A stretch of DNA of 52,049 bases from CAIMDX01 sp041652155. Its GTDB lineage: Bacteria > Patescibacteriota > Minisyncoccia > Minisyncoccales > JAQTVQ01. Made by a program: the position numbers and the translations under genes. Of the stretch, positions 32,324 through 40,398 are shown piece after piece (the stretch's first letter is position 1; every line of letters starts with the position of its first letter). The notes beneath the pieces are model-generated. The model did not search any database and was not told where the DNA came from. It worked only from the letters and a program-made list of their open reading frames with translations. The DNA lies in assembly GCA_041652155.1 (NCBI GenBank), contig JBAZHV010000007.1, positions 1 through 52,049 of the forward strand. Reading direction: 5' to 3'.

Positions 32324-32366
32324 CCGATCTTTAAACTAATATTTAATCTAAAATAATCTAAAATAT

Positions 32367-32780
32367 ATGGCTATCGGTTTAGAAGAAAAAAAATCAGCAG
32401 TGCAACCAGGTTTGATAATTTTATTCGTCGCGACCATAGTGGGCGCTTCGATATATTTCGCTTTTCAGGCCGGACTTTTTAAAAAGACTGCGGGCGGAGC
32501 CGACGTGAAAATTTCCGCCGCGGGCGAAACGGCAAACCAGAATATCAATATAGATTTCAATTTTTTGAAAGACGTGGTAGGGATCAAAGGCGAAGATAAT
32601 AGGCTTGAAGCGTTTCCGGATTTTCCCAAGATGGAGCAATTGTCTTCCGGCTCCGCGGCTGCGGTCCAGCCCGGGAGAGAGAATCCGTTCAAACCCGTGG
32701 AGAAATCCGCCGCCGCGGCTGTTAAAAATACCGCCGCCGCCACAACAACAGATCAGGAGGCTGTTCCCGCGGAGCAGTAA
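32367..32780 (+). CDS. Hypothetical single-span protein in the PilP position
   Basis: Protein of 137 residues with one membrane helix at about 16-36 and an exported or cytoplasmic tail rich in Ala, Pro and Thr. The words GRENPFKP near residues 106-113 recall the RNPF motif by which PilP-like proteins are known, and the gene stands where pilP stands in the pilMNOP order. There is no lipobox. No secretin gene (pilQ) is in the window, which is expected in a bacterium without an outer membrane, so a normal PilP task is doubtful. Confidence 0.6.
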   Translation: MAIGLEEKKSAVQPGLIILFVATIVGASIYFAFQAGLFKKTAGGADVKISAAGETANQNINIDFNFLKDVVGIKGEDNRLEAFPDFPKMEQLSSGSAAAVQPGRENPFKPVEKSAAAAVKNTAAATTTDQEAVPAEQ

Positions 32781-32810
32781 GGCGATAATTTTCTAAAAGA
32801 AACAGGGAGA

Positions 32811-34535
32811 ATGAATCTAATTGCAAAGTTAGTCGAAAACGGAAAGATCGATTCAAAGAAAGCCAAAGAGCTGGAAGAGGAAATATTAGCCTCGGGAAAA
32901 TCCGAAGAGAATTTGCTTTTGGAAAAGAAAGTGGTCACCCAGGAATCTCTGCTCAGCGTTAAAAGCGAAATTTTGGGAGTTCCTTTTTTGCCTGAAGCGG
33001 AAGGTTTGGACGTCCCCAATAAGGTTTTGGCGCTCATACCGGAAGACTCCGCGAAGTTTTACAGATTGATGCCACTAGCCATGAAAGCCGAGGTTTTGGA
33101 GGTCGGGATGGTTGACCCGGAAGATATCAAAGCCAAAGAGGTTCTGTTATTCTTGGCCCGCCATCACAGGTTCTCCTATAAAATATTTTTGATCACCCCT
33201 TTTGCTTTTGATCTTCTGATCAAAAAGTACAGGAATTTGAGAGAGGAAGTGGGCGCGGCCCTTGAGGCTTTGGGATCGGAATCAGGAGAAGGGGAGGTGG
33301 AGGTAGGCCTGCAAAAACCTGCGACAGAAAGGCTGGTGGAAGAAGCGCCGATCATCAAAATGGTGTCGGTTATTTTGAGGCATGCCGTTGATGGAGAGGC
33401 TTCCGATATCCATATCGAGCCGGTTACAAAAAATTTGAGGGTCAGATTCAGAATGGACGGAGCTTTGTATCCGTCTCTTTTCCTGCCGATTGCCGTCCAC
33501 CCTTCCGTTGTAGCCAGGATTAAGATCATCTCCAACTTGAGGATAGATGAAACAAGAGTTCCCCAGGACGGCCGTTTTTCGGCGCGTATCGGAGACAGGG
33601 AGATCGACTTCAGAGTTTCCACTTTCCCCACTAAACTCGGAGAAAAGGTTGTGCTTAGAGTTTTGGATCCTACCGAAGGATTGAAAGACGTAAAGGACCT
33701 CGGCTTGACCGACAGGAATTTAAAATTAGTGCAAGAAGCATTGCAAAAACCTTTTGGGTTGATTTTGTCAACCGGCCCTACCGGCAGCGGTAAATCAACG
33801 ACTCTTTACACTCTTTTGAGAATGCTTAACAAAGACGATACTAACGTTGTTACGCTTGAAGATCCTGTGGAGTATTTTATGGAGGGGATCAACCAGTCGC
33901 AGATAAGGCCGGAGATCGGCTACGATTTTCCTCAAGGCCTCCGTTCTATCGTCCGCCAAGATCCGGACGTGATCATGGTTGGAGAGATCCGCGACGAGGA
34001 ATCCGCTTCTTTGGTTATCCAATCGGCTTTGACCGGGCACGTAGTGCTATCGACCTTGCACACCAACAATGCCGTCGGCGCGGTTCCGCGTTTTATGGAT
34101 ATGCAGATCAAGCCGTTCTTGCTCCCGTCAACTTTGAATATAGTGATAGCTCAGCGCCTGGCCAGAAGGCTTTGCCCTTACTGCAAAAAGAAAGTTAAAG
34201 CTTCCGCCCCCGTGGCGGATATAATAATGAAGGATATCCAGGGGATGCCGGAAGACGTCCGCAACAGTTTAAATATTTCAGACGGAGTATATCTTTACGA
34301 AGCCAAAGGATGCGTCAAATGCAACAATAAAGGAGTAAAAGGAAGAGTCGGTCTTTATGAGGTTTTGAGAATGACCGATTCTTTGTCCGAAGTTATTATG
34401 ACCGATCCTTCGGAAGTGAGATTATCAAAAGAAGCGTCAAGACAGGGAATGGTCAGTTTGCGCCAAGACGCCATCCTGAAAGCCTTGGAAGGATCGATAT
34501 CTTTCGAGGAGGTATTATGGGTCGCCGAAGAATAG
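32811..34535 (+). CDS. pilB: Type IV pilus assembly ATPase PilB
   Basis: Protein of 574 residues of the GspE/PilB family. An N-terminal MshEN-like region (1-150) precedes the ATPase core with Walker A GPTGSGKS (322-329), an Asp box, VGEIRDEESA (Walker B) and the His box of LTGHVVLSTLHTNNA. A zinc-binding cysteine set (CPYC ... CVKCNNKG) lies in the C-terminal part. It drives pilus extension from the cytoplasm. A GGGAG stretch just before the ATG is one of the few Shine-Dalgarno-like sites here. pilT follows after 44 bases. Confidence 0.95.
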   Translation: MNLIAKLVENGKIDSKKAKELEEEILASGKSEENLLLEKKVVTQESLLSVKSEILGVPFLPEAEGLDVPNKVLALIPEDSAKFYRLMPLAMKAEVLEVGMVDPEDIKAKEVLLFLARHHRFSYKIFLITPFAFDLLIKKYRNLREEVGAALEALGSESGEGEVEVGLQKPATERLVEEAPIIKMVSVILRHAVDGEASDIHIEPVTKNLRVRFRMDGALYPSLFLPIAVHPSVVARIKIISNLRIDETRVPQDGRFSARIGDREIDFRVSTFPTKLGEKVVLRVLDPTEGLKDVKDLGLTDRNLKLVQEALQKPFGLILSTGPTGSGKSTTLYTLLRMLNKDDTNVVTLEDPVEYFMEGINQSQIRPEIGYDFPQGLRSIVRQDPDVIMVGEIRDEESASLVIQSALTGHVVLSTLHTNNAVGAVPRFMDMQIKPFLLPSTLNIVIAQRLARRLCPYCKKKVKASAPVADIIMKDIQGMPEDVRNSLNISDGVYLYEAKGCVKCNNKGVKGRVGLYEVLRMTDSLSEVIMTDPSEVRLSKEASRQGMVSLRQDAILKALEGSISFEEVLWVAEE

Positions 34536-34579
34536 CCGTCATTATCAAGAATAAAGGATAAACCATAAATTCAAAATTC

Positions 34580-35641
34580 ATGGATTACGGATCTTATATA
34601 AACCAGCTTTTGACGCTAGCCGTAGAAGAACAGGCTTCCGACCTTCATATTACGGCCGAACATCCGCCGGTATTAAGAATAGAGAGAAAATTGATACCGT
34701 TGGTCAAGGTTCAAAAGCTGACCCCTCAAGATACCGAGCAGATAGCTTTTTTGCTAATGAACGAAGACCAGAGAAACCGTTTTTTGATAGAAAAGGAGAT
34801 AGATTTTTCTTACGGTTTCGGCGGAAAATCGCGTTTTAGAATAAATACTTTTTACCAAAAGGGAACGGTCAGCATAGCTTTGAGGTTGGTGCCGGAAAGG
34901 ATAAAAAGCATTGATGAGCTCCAGCTTCCTCCCCAGATCCATACTTTTTGCCAACAAAGCCAAGGGTTCGTAATAATAGCCGGACCTTGTTCTCACGGCA
35001 AGTCAACGACCATGGCAAGCATGATAGACGAGATAAATCATACTAGGGCCTGCCGCATTATTACCATCGAGGATCCTATAGAATATATTTTCAATAGCGA
35101 TAAGGCGATGATCGAACAAAGAGAGCTCTTTCAGGACACTCTGTCTTTTCCGCGGGCCTTGAAATCTACTTTTCGCGAAGACCCGGATGTGGTCATGCTT
35201 GGAGAGATGAGAGATCCCGAGACGATCTCTACGGCTATCACGGCTGCCGAGACCGGGCATTTGGTTCTGGCCACCTTGCATACAAATTCCGCCGCGCAGA
35301 CCATCCATCGTATGGTCGATAGTTTTCTCGGCAGTCAGCAGGGGCAGATCAGGGCGCAACTTTCAGGATCTCTTCTTGGGATCGTTTCGCAAAGGCTGAT
35401 CCCTTCTTTAAGAAAAGGAGTCGTGCCGGCTTGCGAGGTCATGTTCAATGTGGCGGCGGTGTCGAACCTGATAAGAGAAAACAAAGTTCACGAAATACCC
35501 TTGATCATCGATACTTCTCTCGAATTGGGGATGAAATCCCTGGACAGATCTTTGGCCGACCTGGTCAGAGAAAAAAAGATCAGTCTCGATAATGCTCTTT
35601 CTTATTCGTCGAATCCGGAAGAATTAAGAAAATTAATTTAA
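34580..35641 (+). CDS. pilT: Pilus retraction ATPase PilT
   Basis: Protein of 353 residues, the normal PilT length. The core has a Walker A of GPCSHGKSTT (135-144), VMLGEMRDPETISTA (Walker B), a His box in GHLVLATLHTNSA and AVSNLIRENK near 295, a version of the AIRNLIRE motif needed for retraction. The Walker A still fits G-x4-GKS but has CSH where the family has TGS. It would pull the pilus back, useful for twitching or DNA uptake. The following pilC gene starts 3 bases after its stop. Confidence 0.93.
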   Translation: MDYGSYINQLLTLAVEEQASDLHITAEHPPVLRIERKLIPLVKVQKLTPQDTEQIAFLLMNEDQRNRFLIEKEIDFSYGFGGKSRFRINTFYQKGTVSIALRLVPERIKSIDELQLPPQIHTFCQQSQGFVIIAGPCSHGKSTTMASMIDEINHTRACRIITIEDPIEYIFNSDKAMIEQRELFQDTLSFPRALKSTFREDPDVVMLGEMRDPETISTAITAAETGHLVLATLHTNSAAQTIHRMVDSFLGSQQGQIRAQLSGSLLGIVSQRLIPSLRKGVVPACEVMFNVAAVSNLIRENKVHEIPLIIDTSLELGMKSLDRSLADLVREKKISLDNALSYSSNPEELRKLI

Positions 35642-35644
35642 AAA

Positions 35645-36856
35645 ATGAAATTCAACTACCAAGCCAGAACCAAAGACGGTGAAGTAAAAGCGGGGGATAT
35701 AGAGGCTGTTTCCAAAGAGGCGGCCGTTGATATTCTGCAAAAGTATGACGTTTACATCACCTATATCGAGGAAGATAAAAAAGGATCTATCTTTTCCAGG
35801 GAGATAAGATTTAACAGGAAGATCTCGCTTAAAGACCTTGTCGCCTTTTCCAGACAGCTTTCGGCCATGCTTGCTTCCAAAGTTCCTCCAGCCGAAGCGC
35901 TTTATGCCTTGGGCCAGAAAAATGCCAACGCGGCGTTCCAGGAGATCATATTCAAGGTAGCTTCGGATATCAGAGAGGGTCTTTCTCTGTCAAAATCTTT
36001 TGCCAGGCATCCGAATGCATTTTCTCCGTTCTATGTTGGGATGATCAAATCCGGGGAAGTTTCCGGAAATGTGCCGGAGATATTGAAAAAGATAACCAGC
36101 CATTTGGAAAAAGATTATTATTTCAGCTCAAAGCTGTCCGGCGCGATGATCTACCCGGCGATGGTCATGGTCGTTTTTTTGGCGGTCTTTGTTTTTATGT
36201 TCTTGGTGGTCATCCCAAACCTTACCAAAGCATTCATAGACAGCGGCAAAGAACTTCCTCTTGTAACCCAGATAATCATTAACATCTCTAATTTTTCCAT
36301 TTCTTACTGGTGGGTGATGGTCGCGTTGATCGCGGTATTCATAGCCTTTATGTGCTATTATCCCAGGACGCGGGAAGGCAGGCACAATATAGATACCCTG
36401 ATGTTGAAACTGCCGATTTTCGGTAATTTTCAAAAAAATCTTTACGCGGCCCGTTTCGCCGAGAATTTGGCTACGCTGATTTCCGCCGGAACTCCGATAA
36501 CCCAGGCTTTGGAAGTTTCCGCCGATTTGATAGGGAATAGCGTGTATAGAGATATTATCTTGGAGACCAGGACAAAAGTGATGAAGGGAGAAAGCATAAG
36601 TTCAGTCTTGGAAAGATTCCCCGAAGAGATATCTCCGTTATTTGTGCAGATGGTCGTTGTAGGAGAAAGGACCGGAAATTTGGGAGAATCTTTGGTCCAG
36701 GTTTTTCAATTTTATCAGGAAGAAATAGATACTTTCATCGGTACGATCTCTACCGTCATTGAACCTTTGCTCATTATTTTCTTGGCTATAATGGTAGGCA
36801 TCTTGTTCGCTGCTCTTATAATTCCAGTTTATAGTTTGGGCAATTCCGCAGGGTAA
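35645..36856 (+). CDS. pilC: Type IV pilus inner-membrane platform protein PilC (copy 1)
   Basis: Protein of 403 residues of the GspF/PilC family: a short N-terminal domain starting MKFNYQARTKDG, two repeated helical cytoplasmic domains (around 65-165 and 268-370, each with an FARxLAxxL-like start such as AFSRQLSAML and RFAENLATLI) and three membrane helices near 170-195, 215-240 and 375-398. It is the membrane base on which PilB and PilT act. A second copy follows after 2 bases. Confidence 0.93.
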   Translation: MKFNYQARTKDGEVKAGDIEAVSKEAAVDILQKYDVYITYIEEDKKGSIFSREIRFNRKISLKDLVAFSRQLSAMLASKVPPAEALYALGQKNANAAFQEIIFKVASDIREGLSLSKSFARHPNAFSPFYVGMIKSGEVSGNVPEILKKITSHLEKDYYFSSKLSGAMIYPAMVMVVFLAVFVFMFLVVIPNLTKAFIDSGKELPLVTQIIINISNFSISYWWVMVALIAVFIAFMCYYPRTREGRHNIDTLMLKLPIFGNFQKNLYAARFAENLATLISAGTPITQALEVSADLIGNSVYRDIILETRTKVMKGESISSVLERFPEEISPLFVQMVVVGERTGNLGESLVQVFQFYQEEIDTFIGTISTVIEPLLIIFLAIMVGILFAALIIPVYSLGNSAG

Positions 36857-36858
36857 AA

Positions 36859-38067
36859 ATGAAATTCAATTATCAAGCCAGAACCAAAGACGGAAGCATA
36901 GAGAGCGGCACTATAGAAGCTTCTTCTCAAAAAGCCGCAGTGGACGTTTTGCACCAGAACGGACTTTTTCCGACGTCGATCAAGGAGGTGTCCCCCAATA
37001 AGATCATTCAGAAGATCAATGTTTTGGCGGGAACATCTTTTAAGGAGGTTGTGGTGTTCTCCAGAGAGCTGGCTACGATGCTCGACTCGAAAGTTCCTTT
37101 GGCCGAGGCTTTGGACTCGCTGGCCGACCAAACCAAAAATCAGAATTTTCAGGAGCAGATATACAGAATAGCGACTTCTATCAGGGAAGGATCGACTTTC
37201 TCCAAGGCCATATCGGCTTATCCTAAAATATTTTCGAACTTTTTTGTGAATATGGTAAAGTCCGGAGAGGCTTCCGGCAATCTTTCGGATGTTTTGGACA
37301 GAGTGTCCAGCCATTTGGAGAAGGACTACGAGCTTAAGTCGAAAATGGCCGGCGCGATGATCTACCCGGCGATAGTCCTTTTCGTTTTCGTGGTTATCTT
37401 CGCGGTGATAATGATCTATGTCATTCCTAACCTGACAGCGGTCTTGAAGGTCAGCGGCAGGGAACTGCCGGCCATAACCCAGTCCGTAATAAGCACTTCC
37501 AACTTTTTGAAACAATGGTGGATAGCGATCCTCGGCCTTTTGATATTTTCGGTTTTTAGTTTTGCAAGATATAACAAGACCGAGAACGGCAAGAGAGTGG
37601 TGGACGGGTTGCTTTTGAAACTTCCGGTTCTCGGGCCGTTTTTGAAAAATATTTATTTGGCGAGATTCGCGGAAAATTTTTCGGTCTTGATAACGGCCGG
37701 CATACCGATAGCCCAAGCCTTGGATATTTCCGCCGATGTCATAGGAAATTCTATCTACAGGGATATCATCCTCGACTCTCGCGCGAGAGTGGTCAAAGGA
37801 GAGCCTTTCAGTTCGACTTTGGACCGTTATCCCGAACAAGTGCCGGCCTTGTTCGTCCAGATGGCCTCAGTGGGGGAGAGAACCGGGAGGATATCAACCA
37901 CGCTGATGAACATAGTTCGTTTCTATCAGAGGGAGATAGACATATTCGTCGGCAATCTTTCCAACATTTTGGAGCCTATTTTGATCATAGGCTTGGCCGG
38001 CATGGTCGCCTTTCTGATGGCCGCGGTGGTCTTGCCTTTATACCAGATGAACAGCAACCTGAACTAA
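36859..38067 (+). CDS. pilC: Type IV pilus inner-membrane platform protein PilC (copy 2)
   Basis: Protein of 402 residues, a tandem paralogue of copy 1 with the identical first 12 residues (MKFNYQARTKDG) and the same domain order and helices, but clearly diverged elsewhere. Both copies keep the FSRELATML and RFAENFSVLI segments and look complete. They may form a hetero-oligomeric platform, or one may pair with PilB and the other with PilT; this is speculation. It closes the ATPase/platform operon; the pilin array begins after 187 bases. Confidence 0.92.
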   Translation: MKFNYQARTKDGSIESGTIEASSQKAAVDVLHQNGLFPTSIKEVSPNKIIQKINVLAGTSFKEVVVFSRELATMLDSKVPLAEALDSLADQTKNQNFQEQIYRIATSIREGSTFSKAISAYPKIFSNFFVNMVKSGEASGNLSDVLDRVSSHLEKDYELKSKMAGAMIYPAIVLFVFVVIFAVIMIYVIPNLTAVLKVSGRELPAITQSVISTSNFLKQWWIAILGLLIFSVFSFARYNKTENGKRVVDGLLLKLPVLGPFLKNIYLARFAENFSVLITAGIPIAQALDISADVIGNSIYRDIILDSRARVVKGEPFSSTLDRYPEQVPALFVQMASVGERTGRISTTLMNIVRFYQREIDIFVGNLSNILEPILIIGLAGMVAFLMAAVVLPLYQMNSNLN

Positions 38068-38183
38068 GGATTTGAGTTATCCACAGTTGATTTCCCTGAA
38101 AAGTGATATATATATTATTAATGGTCTAAAATAATAACCATTTTATATATTGCGGACCAGCCGTTTCTTTGCGCTAATAATTT

Positions 38184-38192
38184 AAAGGTCGA
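38184..38192 (+). promoter_or_regulatory. AAAGGTCGA motif upstream of pilin 1
   Basis: AAAGGTCGA ends 62 bases before the pilin ATG at 38255, in the AT-rich 187-base gap after pilC. It is the same word seen before the pilins at 39059 and 39795 and the small pilin-like gene at 5534. Confidence 0.4.
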
Positions 38193-38254
38193 TGATTATT
38201 AAGTATCCAAATAAAAAAATCAAACCGTATAAATTAATTAATTTATCAAAGCAT

Positions 38255-38653
38255 ATGCAAACATCCAAAACAGGTTTTACTTTAATCGAGTTGCTAGTCG
38301 TCATTGCCATTATCGGTATATTGGCCGGCATGGTAGTTATTAATATGCAGGGAGCTCCGAATTCAGCCAAGGACGCCACCATCAGAGGTTATATGGCCCA
38401 GATGAGAGCGGCTGCCATGATCTTCAATACTTCAAACAACACTTATGTCGGGATAGACGGCACCGGCCAGGAGTATAGAAAACTCATGGACCAGGTAGAC
38501 GTGACCAATGGATCGGCGGTTCCGGTTACCAGCGTTACTGCGACCGCTTATTGCTACTCCACCGCGTTGGTCGTGAGCGGCAGCTGGTGCATTGACAGCA
38601 CAGGCGCTGTCGGTACTTCCACTTGTTCCACAACGGATTCAAAGTGCCACTAA
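38255..38653 (+). CDS. Type IV pilin 1
   Basis: Protein of 132 residues from ATG 38255: leader MQTSKTG with processing between G7 and F8, then FTLIELLVVIAIIGI with the conserved Glu5 (E12) and a 25-residue helix, and a small C-terminal head ending in a Cys pair region (YCYST, WCIDST, CSTTDSKCH). An in-frame ATG at 38192 would give a longer leader but lies inside the shared upstream motif. The first 126 bases of this gene from 38259 are identical to pilin 3. Followed by its own terminator. Confidence 0.92.
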   Translation: MQTSKTGFTLIELLVVIAIIGILAGMVVINMQGAPNSAKDATIRGYMAQMRAAAMIFNTSNNTYVGIDGTGQEYRKLMDQVDVTNGSAVPVTSVTATAYCYSTALVVSGSWCIDSTGAVGTSTCSTTDSKCH

Positions 38654-38670
38654 AGAATGTTTCTTTCAGA

Positions 38671-38697
38671 AACTCCCCTCCCAAAGAGGGGAGTTTT
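38671..38697 (+). terminator. Terminator of pilin 1
   Basis: AACTCCCCTC (38671-38680) pairs with GAGGGGAGTT (38686-38695) and runs into T residues. It stands 17 bases after the pilin stop. A similar hairpin follows pilin 3. Confidence 0.9.
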
Positions 38698-38716
38698 TGT
38701 TTGCCTCTATTCTGAC

Positions 38717-38887
38717 CGGCGTGCCGAGCCGCCTTCGCAGGCGATCCTGCTTCGGCGTGCCGAAGGCCGCCTTCGCAGGCGATCCTGCTTCGGCGTGCCG
38801 AAGGCCGCCTTCGCAGGCGATCCTGCTTCGGCGTGCCGAAGGCCGCCTTCGCAGAGATTCGGCGTGCTGAAAGCCGCTTTCGTTGCC
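38717..38887. repeat. 38-bp GC-rich tandem repeat, about 4.5 units
   Basis: The unit starts CGGCGTGCCGAAGGCCGCC and ends CGATCCTGCTT. Units start at 38717 (36 bases, two missing), 38753, 38791 and 38829 (26 bases kept), with a decayed fifth copy at 38860-38887. Two full units are identical. Each unit holds the palindromes CGGCGTGCCG and GAAGGCCGCCTTC. There are no spacers. It fills most of the 405-base gap 38654-39058; the rest shows only the terminator and the pilin 2 leader. Confidence 0.9.
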
Positions 38888-39008
38888 TGATGTTGGCAAG
38901 CTGGGGAAAATCGCTATAGATATTTTTGGCAAAAAAATATAGAATTGATTTCAGGCGGAATCTTAATAATGATCAGAAATACCGTTTTCTGGTTTCGAAT
39001 AAAAAAAC

Positions 39009-39018
39009 AAAAGGTCGA
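39009..39018 (+). promoter_or_regulatory. AAAAGGTCGA motif upstream of pilin 2
   Basis: AAAAGGTCGA ends 40 bases before the ATG at 39059 and is followed by an AT-rich stretch (CTATTAAATG, then TTTATATAAC). Confidence 0.4.
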
Positions 39019-39058
39019 GTCGCTATTAAATGACGGATAATTTATATAACTCAAACAT

Positions 39059-39481
39059 ATGGAATATATGCAAACGTCCAAAAAAGGTTTTACTTTGATC
39101 GAACTGCTGATAGTAGTTGCCATTATAGGCATTTTGGCCAGCATAGTGGTTGTCAATGTCCAGAGCGCCCCCAATTCCGGCAAGGATGCCAGTATTAAGC
39201 GTTACGCGGACCAAATGAGATCGGCTGCCACAATATTCAAAACCAACAATAATACTTATATCGGCGTCGATGCCGGCGGGCAGGAGTTCAAGACTCTTTT
39301 GGATAAAGCAAATTCGACCAATGACGCGGGCTCCGTACTTGTGACTACCAGTGTTTCGGCTTATTGCTTCGATATACAGCTCACTTCCAACTCCAGCCAG
39401 TATTGGTGCATCGACAGCGCCGGTTTCACCGGTACGACCACCGCGACCCAATGCTCCGCGACAGATATCACTTGCCAATGA
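39059..39481 (+). CDS. Type IV pilin 2
   Basis: Protein of 140 residues: leader MEYMQTSKKG (a start at the second ATG, 39068, is equally possible), cleavage before F11, then FTLIELLIVVAIIGI with Glu5 (E15), a helical stem and a globular head with YCFDIQL, QYWCIDSAGF and a C-terminal CSATDITCQ. It is clearly related to pilin 3 in its head. No clear terminator follows; there is only a TTGCAA-bounded hairpin without a T-tract. Main or minor pilus subunit, processed by the peptidase at 40399. Confidence 0.92.
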   Translation: MEYMQTSKKGFTLIELLIVVAIIGILASIVVVNVQSAPNSGKDASIKRYADQMRSAATIFKTNNNTYIGVDAGGQEFKTLLDKANSTNDAGSVLVTTSVSAYCFDIQLTSNSSQYWCIDSAGFTGTTTATQCSATDITCQ

Positions 39482-39794
39482 TTTGCAAGACCGGGATTCC
39501 GGCCTTTGGCATTGCAAGCAAACTGTTGAAAACTCTTCTATAGATTTTTCGCGGAAAAAGAGATATTATAAAAATAATATTTTTGGACAGGGCTGGAATG
39601 AAAAGTATAATATGGGCTGAATCTCGTCCTGTGGGGCGAGCGTGGAATAAACCGGGGCCTCTCCAGTTAAAGCGGGATTCCATCATGCAAATCTGGTTTT
39701 ATCCGTAGAAAATAAGGTCGAGAATGAAAAGGTCGATATTATAATTATTCCGGCCGATAATAAAAAATAAACAGTAAATTAAATTTTTAAAAAT
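39482..39794. other. Gene-free 313-base spacer with possible RNA structure and pilin 3 upstream motifs
   Basis: No convincing reading frame. It holds a direct repeat CGGGATTCC (39491-39499 and 39673-39681), a hairpin CTCGTCC/GGGCGAG near 39620-39640, and TGGAAT (39594-39599) that could pair with ATTCCA (39676-39681) to close a domain of about 90 bases. GGTCGA occurs twice at its end, 39716-39721 and 39731-39736, the second as AAAAGGTCGA from 39727 followed closely by TATAAT (39740-39745), 50 bases before pilin 3. Confidence 0.35.
39727..39736 (+). promoter_or_regulatory. AAAAGGTCGA motif upstream of pilin 3
   Basis: AAAAGGTCGA, preceded 11 bases earlier by a second AAGGTCGA (39714-39721) and followed after 3 bases by TATAAT (39740-39745). 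Ends 58 bases before the ATG at 39795. Confidence 0.45.
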
Positions 39795-40247
39795 ATGTTG
39801 TTGAAACAATACGCAAAAACATCCAAAACAGGTTTTACTTTAATCGAGTTGCTAGTCGTCATTGCCATTATCGGTATATTGGCCGGCATGGTAGTTATTA
39901 ATATGCAGGGAGCTCCGAATTCAGCCAAGGACGCCACCATCAAAGGATACTTTTCTCAAATGATGCCCGCTGCCATGATATTCAAAACCGTTAACAATAC
40001 TTATGTCGGCGTTGATGTCGCCGGACAAGAGTTCAAGACTCTTTTGGACAAAGCAAATGAATCCAACGGCACCGGTTCGGTTTACTCCACTACAAGCGCC
40101 GCTGGCGGCGCAGGCGGTGTCACGGCTTATTGCGCCAAAGCGCAATTGGTTGTGGATAACACCCAGTATTGGTGCGTCGACAGCACCGGTTTCACCGGTA
40201 CGACCACCGCGGCCCAATGCTCCGCGACAGACCTCACTTGCCAGTAG
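39795..40247 (+). CDS. Type IV pilin 3 (mosaic of pilins 1 and 2)
   Basis: Protein of 150 residues: leader of 13 (ending SKTG), then FTLIELLVVIAIIGI with Glu5 (E18), stem and head. Positions 39817-39942 are identical over 126 bases to pilin 1 (38259-38384), while the 3' part is close to pilin 2 (shared FKTLLDKAN, QYW C-region, TGFTGTTTA and CSATDxTCQ). The middle also has an extra AGGAGGVTAYCAK stretch. This looks like recombination between neighbours. It has its own terminator. Confidence 0.92.
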   Translation: MLLKQYAKTSKTGFTLIELLVVIAIIGILAGMVVINMQGAPNSAKDATIKGYFSQMMPAAMIFKTVNNTYVGVDVAGQEFKTLLDKANESNGTGSVYSTTSAAGGAGGVTAYCAKAQLVVDNTQYWCVDSTGFTGTTTAAQCSATDLTCQ

Positions 40248-40267
40248 AACAAATTTATTCTTCCAAA

Positions 40268-40297
40268 ATCTCCCTTCCCAAAAAGAGGGGAGTTTTT
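40268..40297 (+). terminator. Terminator of pilin 3
   Basis: CTCCC (40270-40274) pairs with GGGAG (40288-40292), extended by an A-rich/T-rich stem and followed by TTTTT. Similar to the hairpin after pilin 1. Confidence 0.75.
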
Positions 40298-40398
40298 GTT
40301 TACGATAGAGGGAGAACAGCCGTGAAATTTTTCCGGACAGGCATAAACGCGCACGCCGCATTGCCTTGTTCTCGGATAAACGCTAAAATAAAAATAAT

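Noticed and set aside
38717..38887. Possible CRISPR array
   Set aside because: The units follow each other without unique spacers and no cas gene is near; it is a plain tandem repeat.
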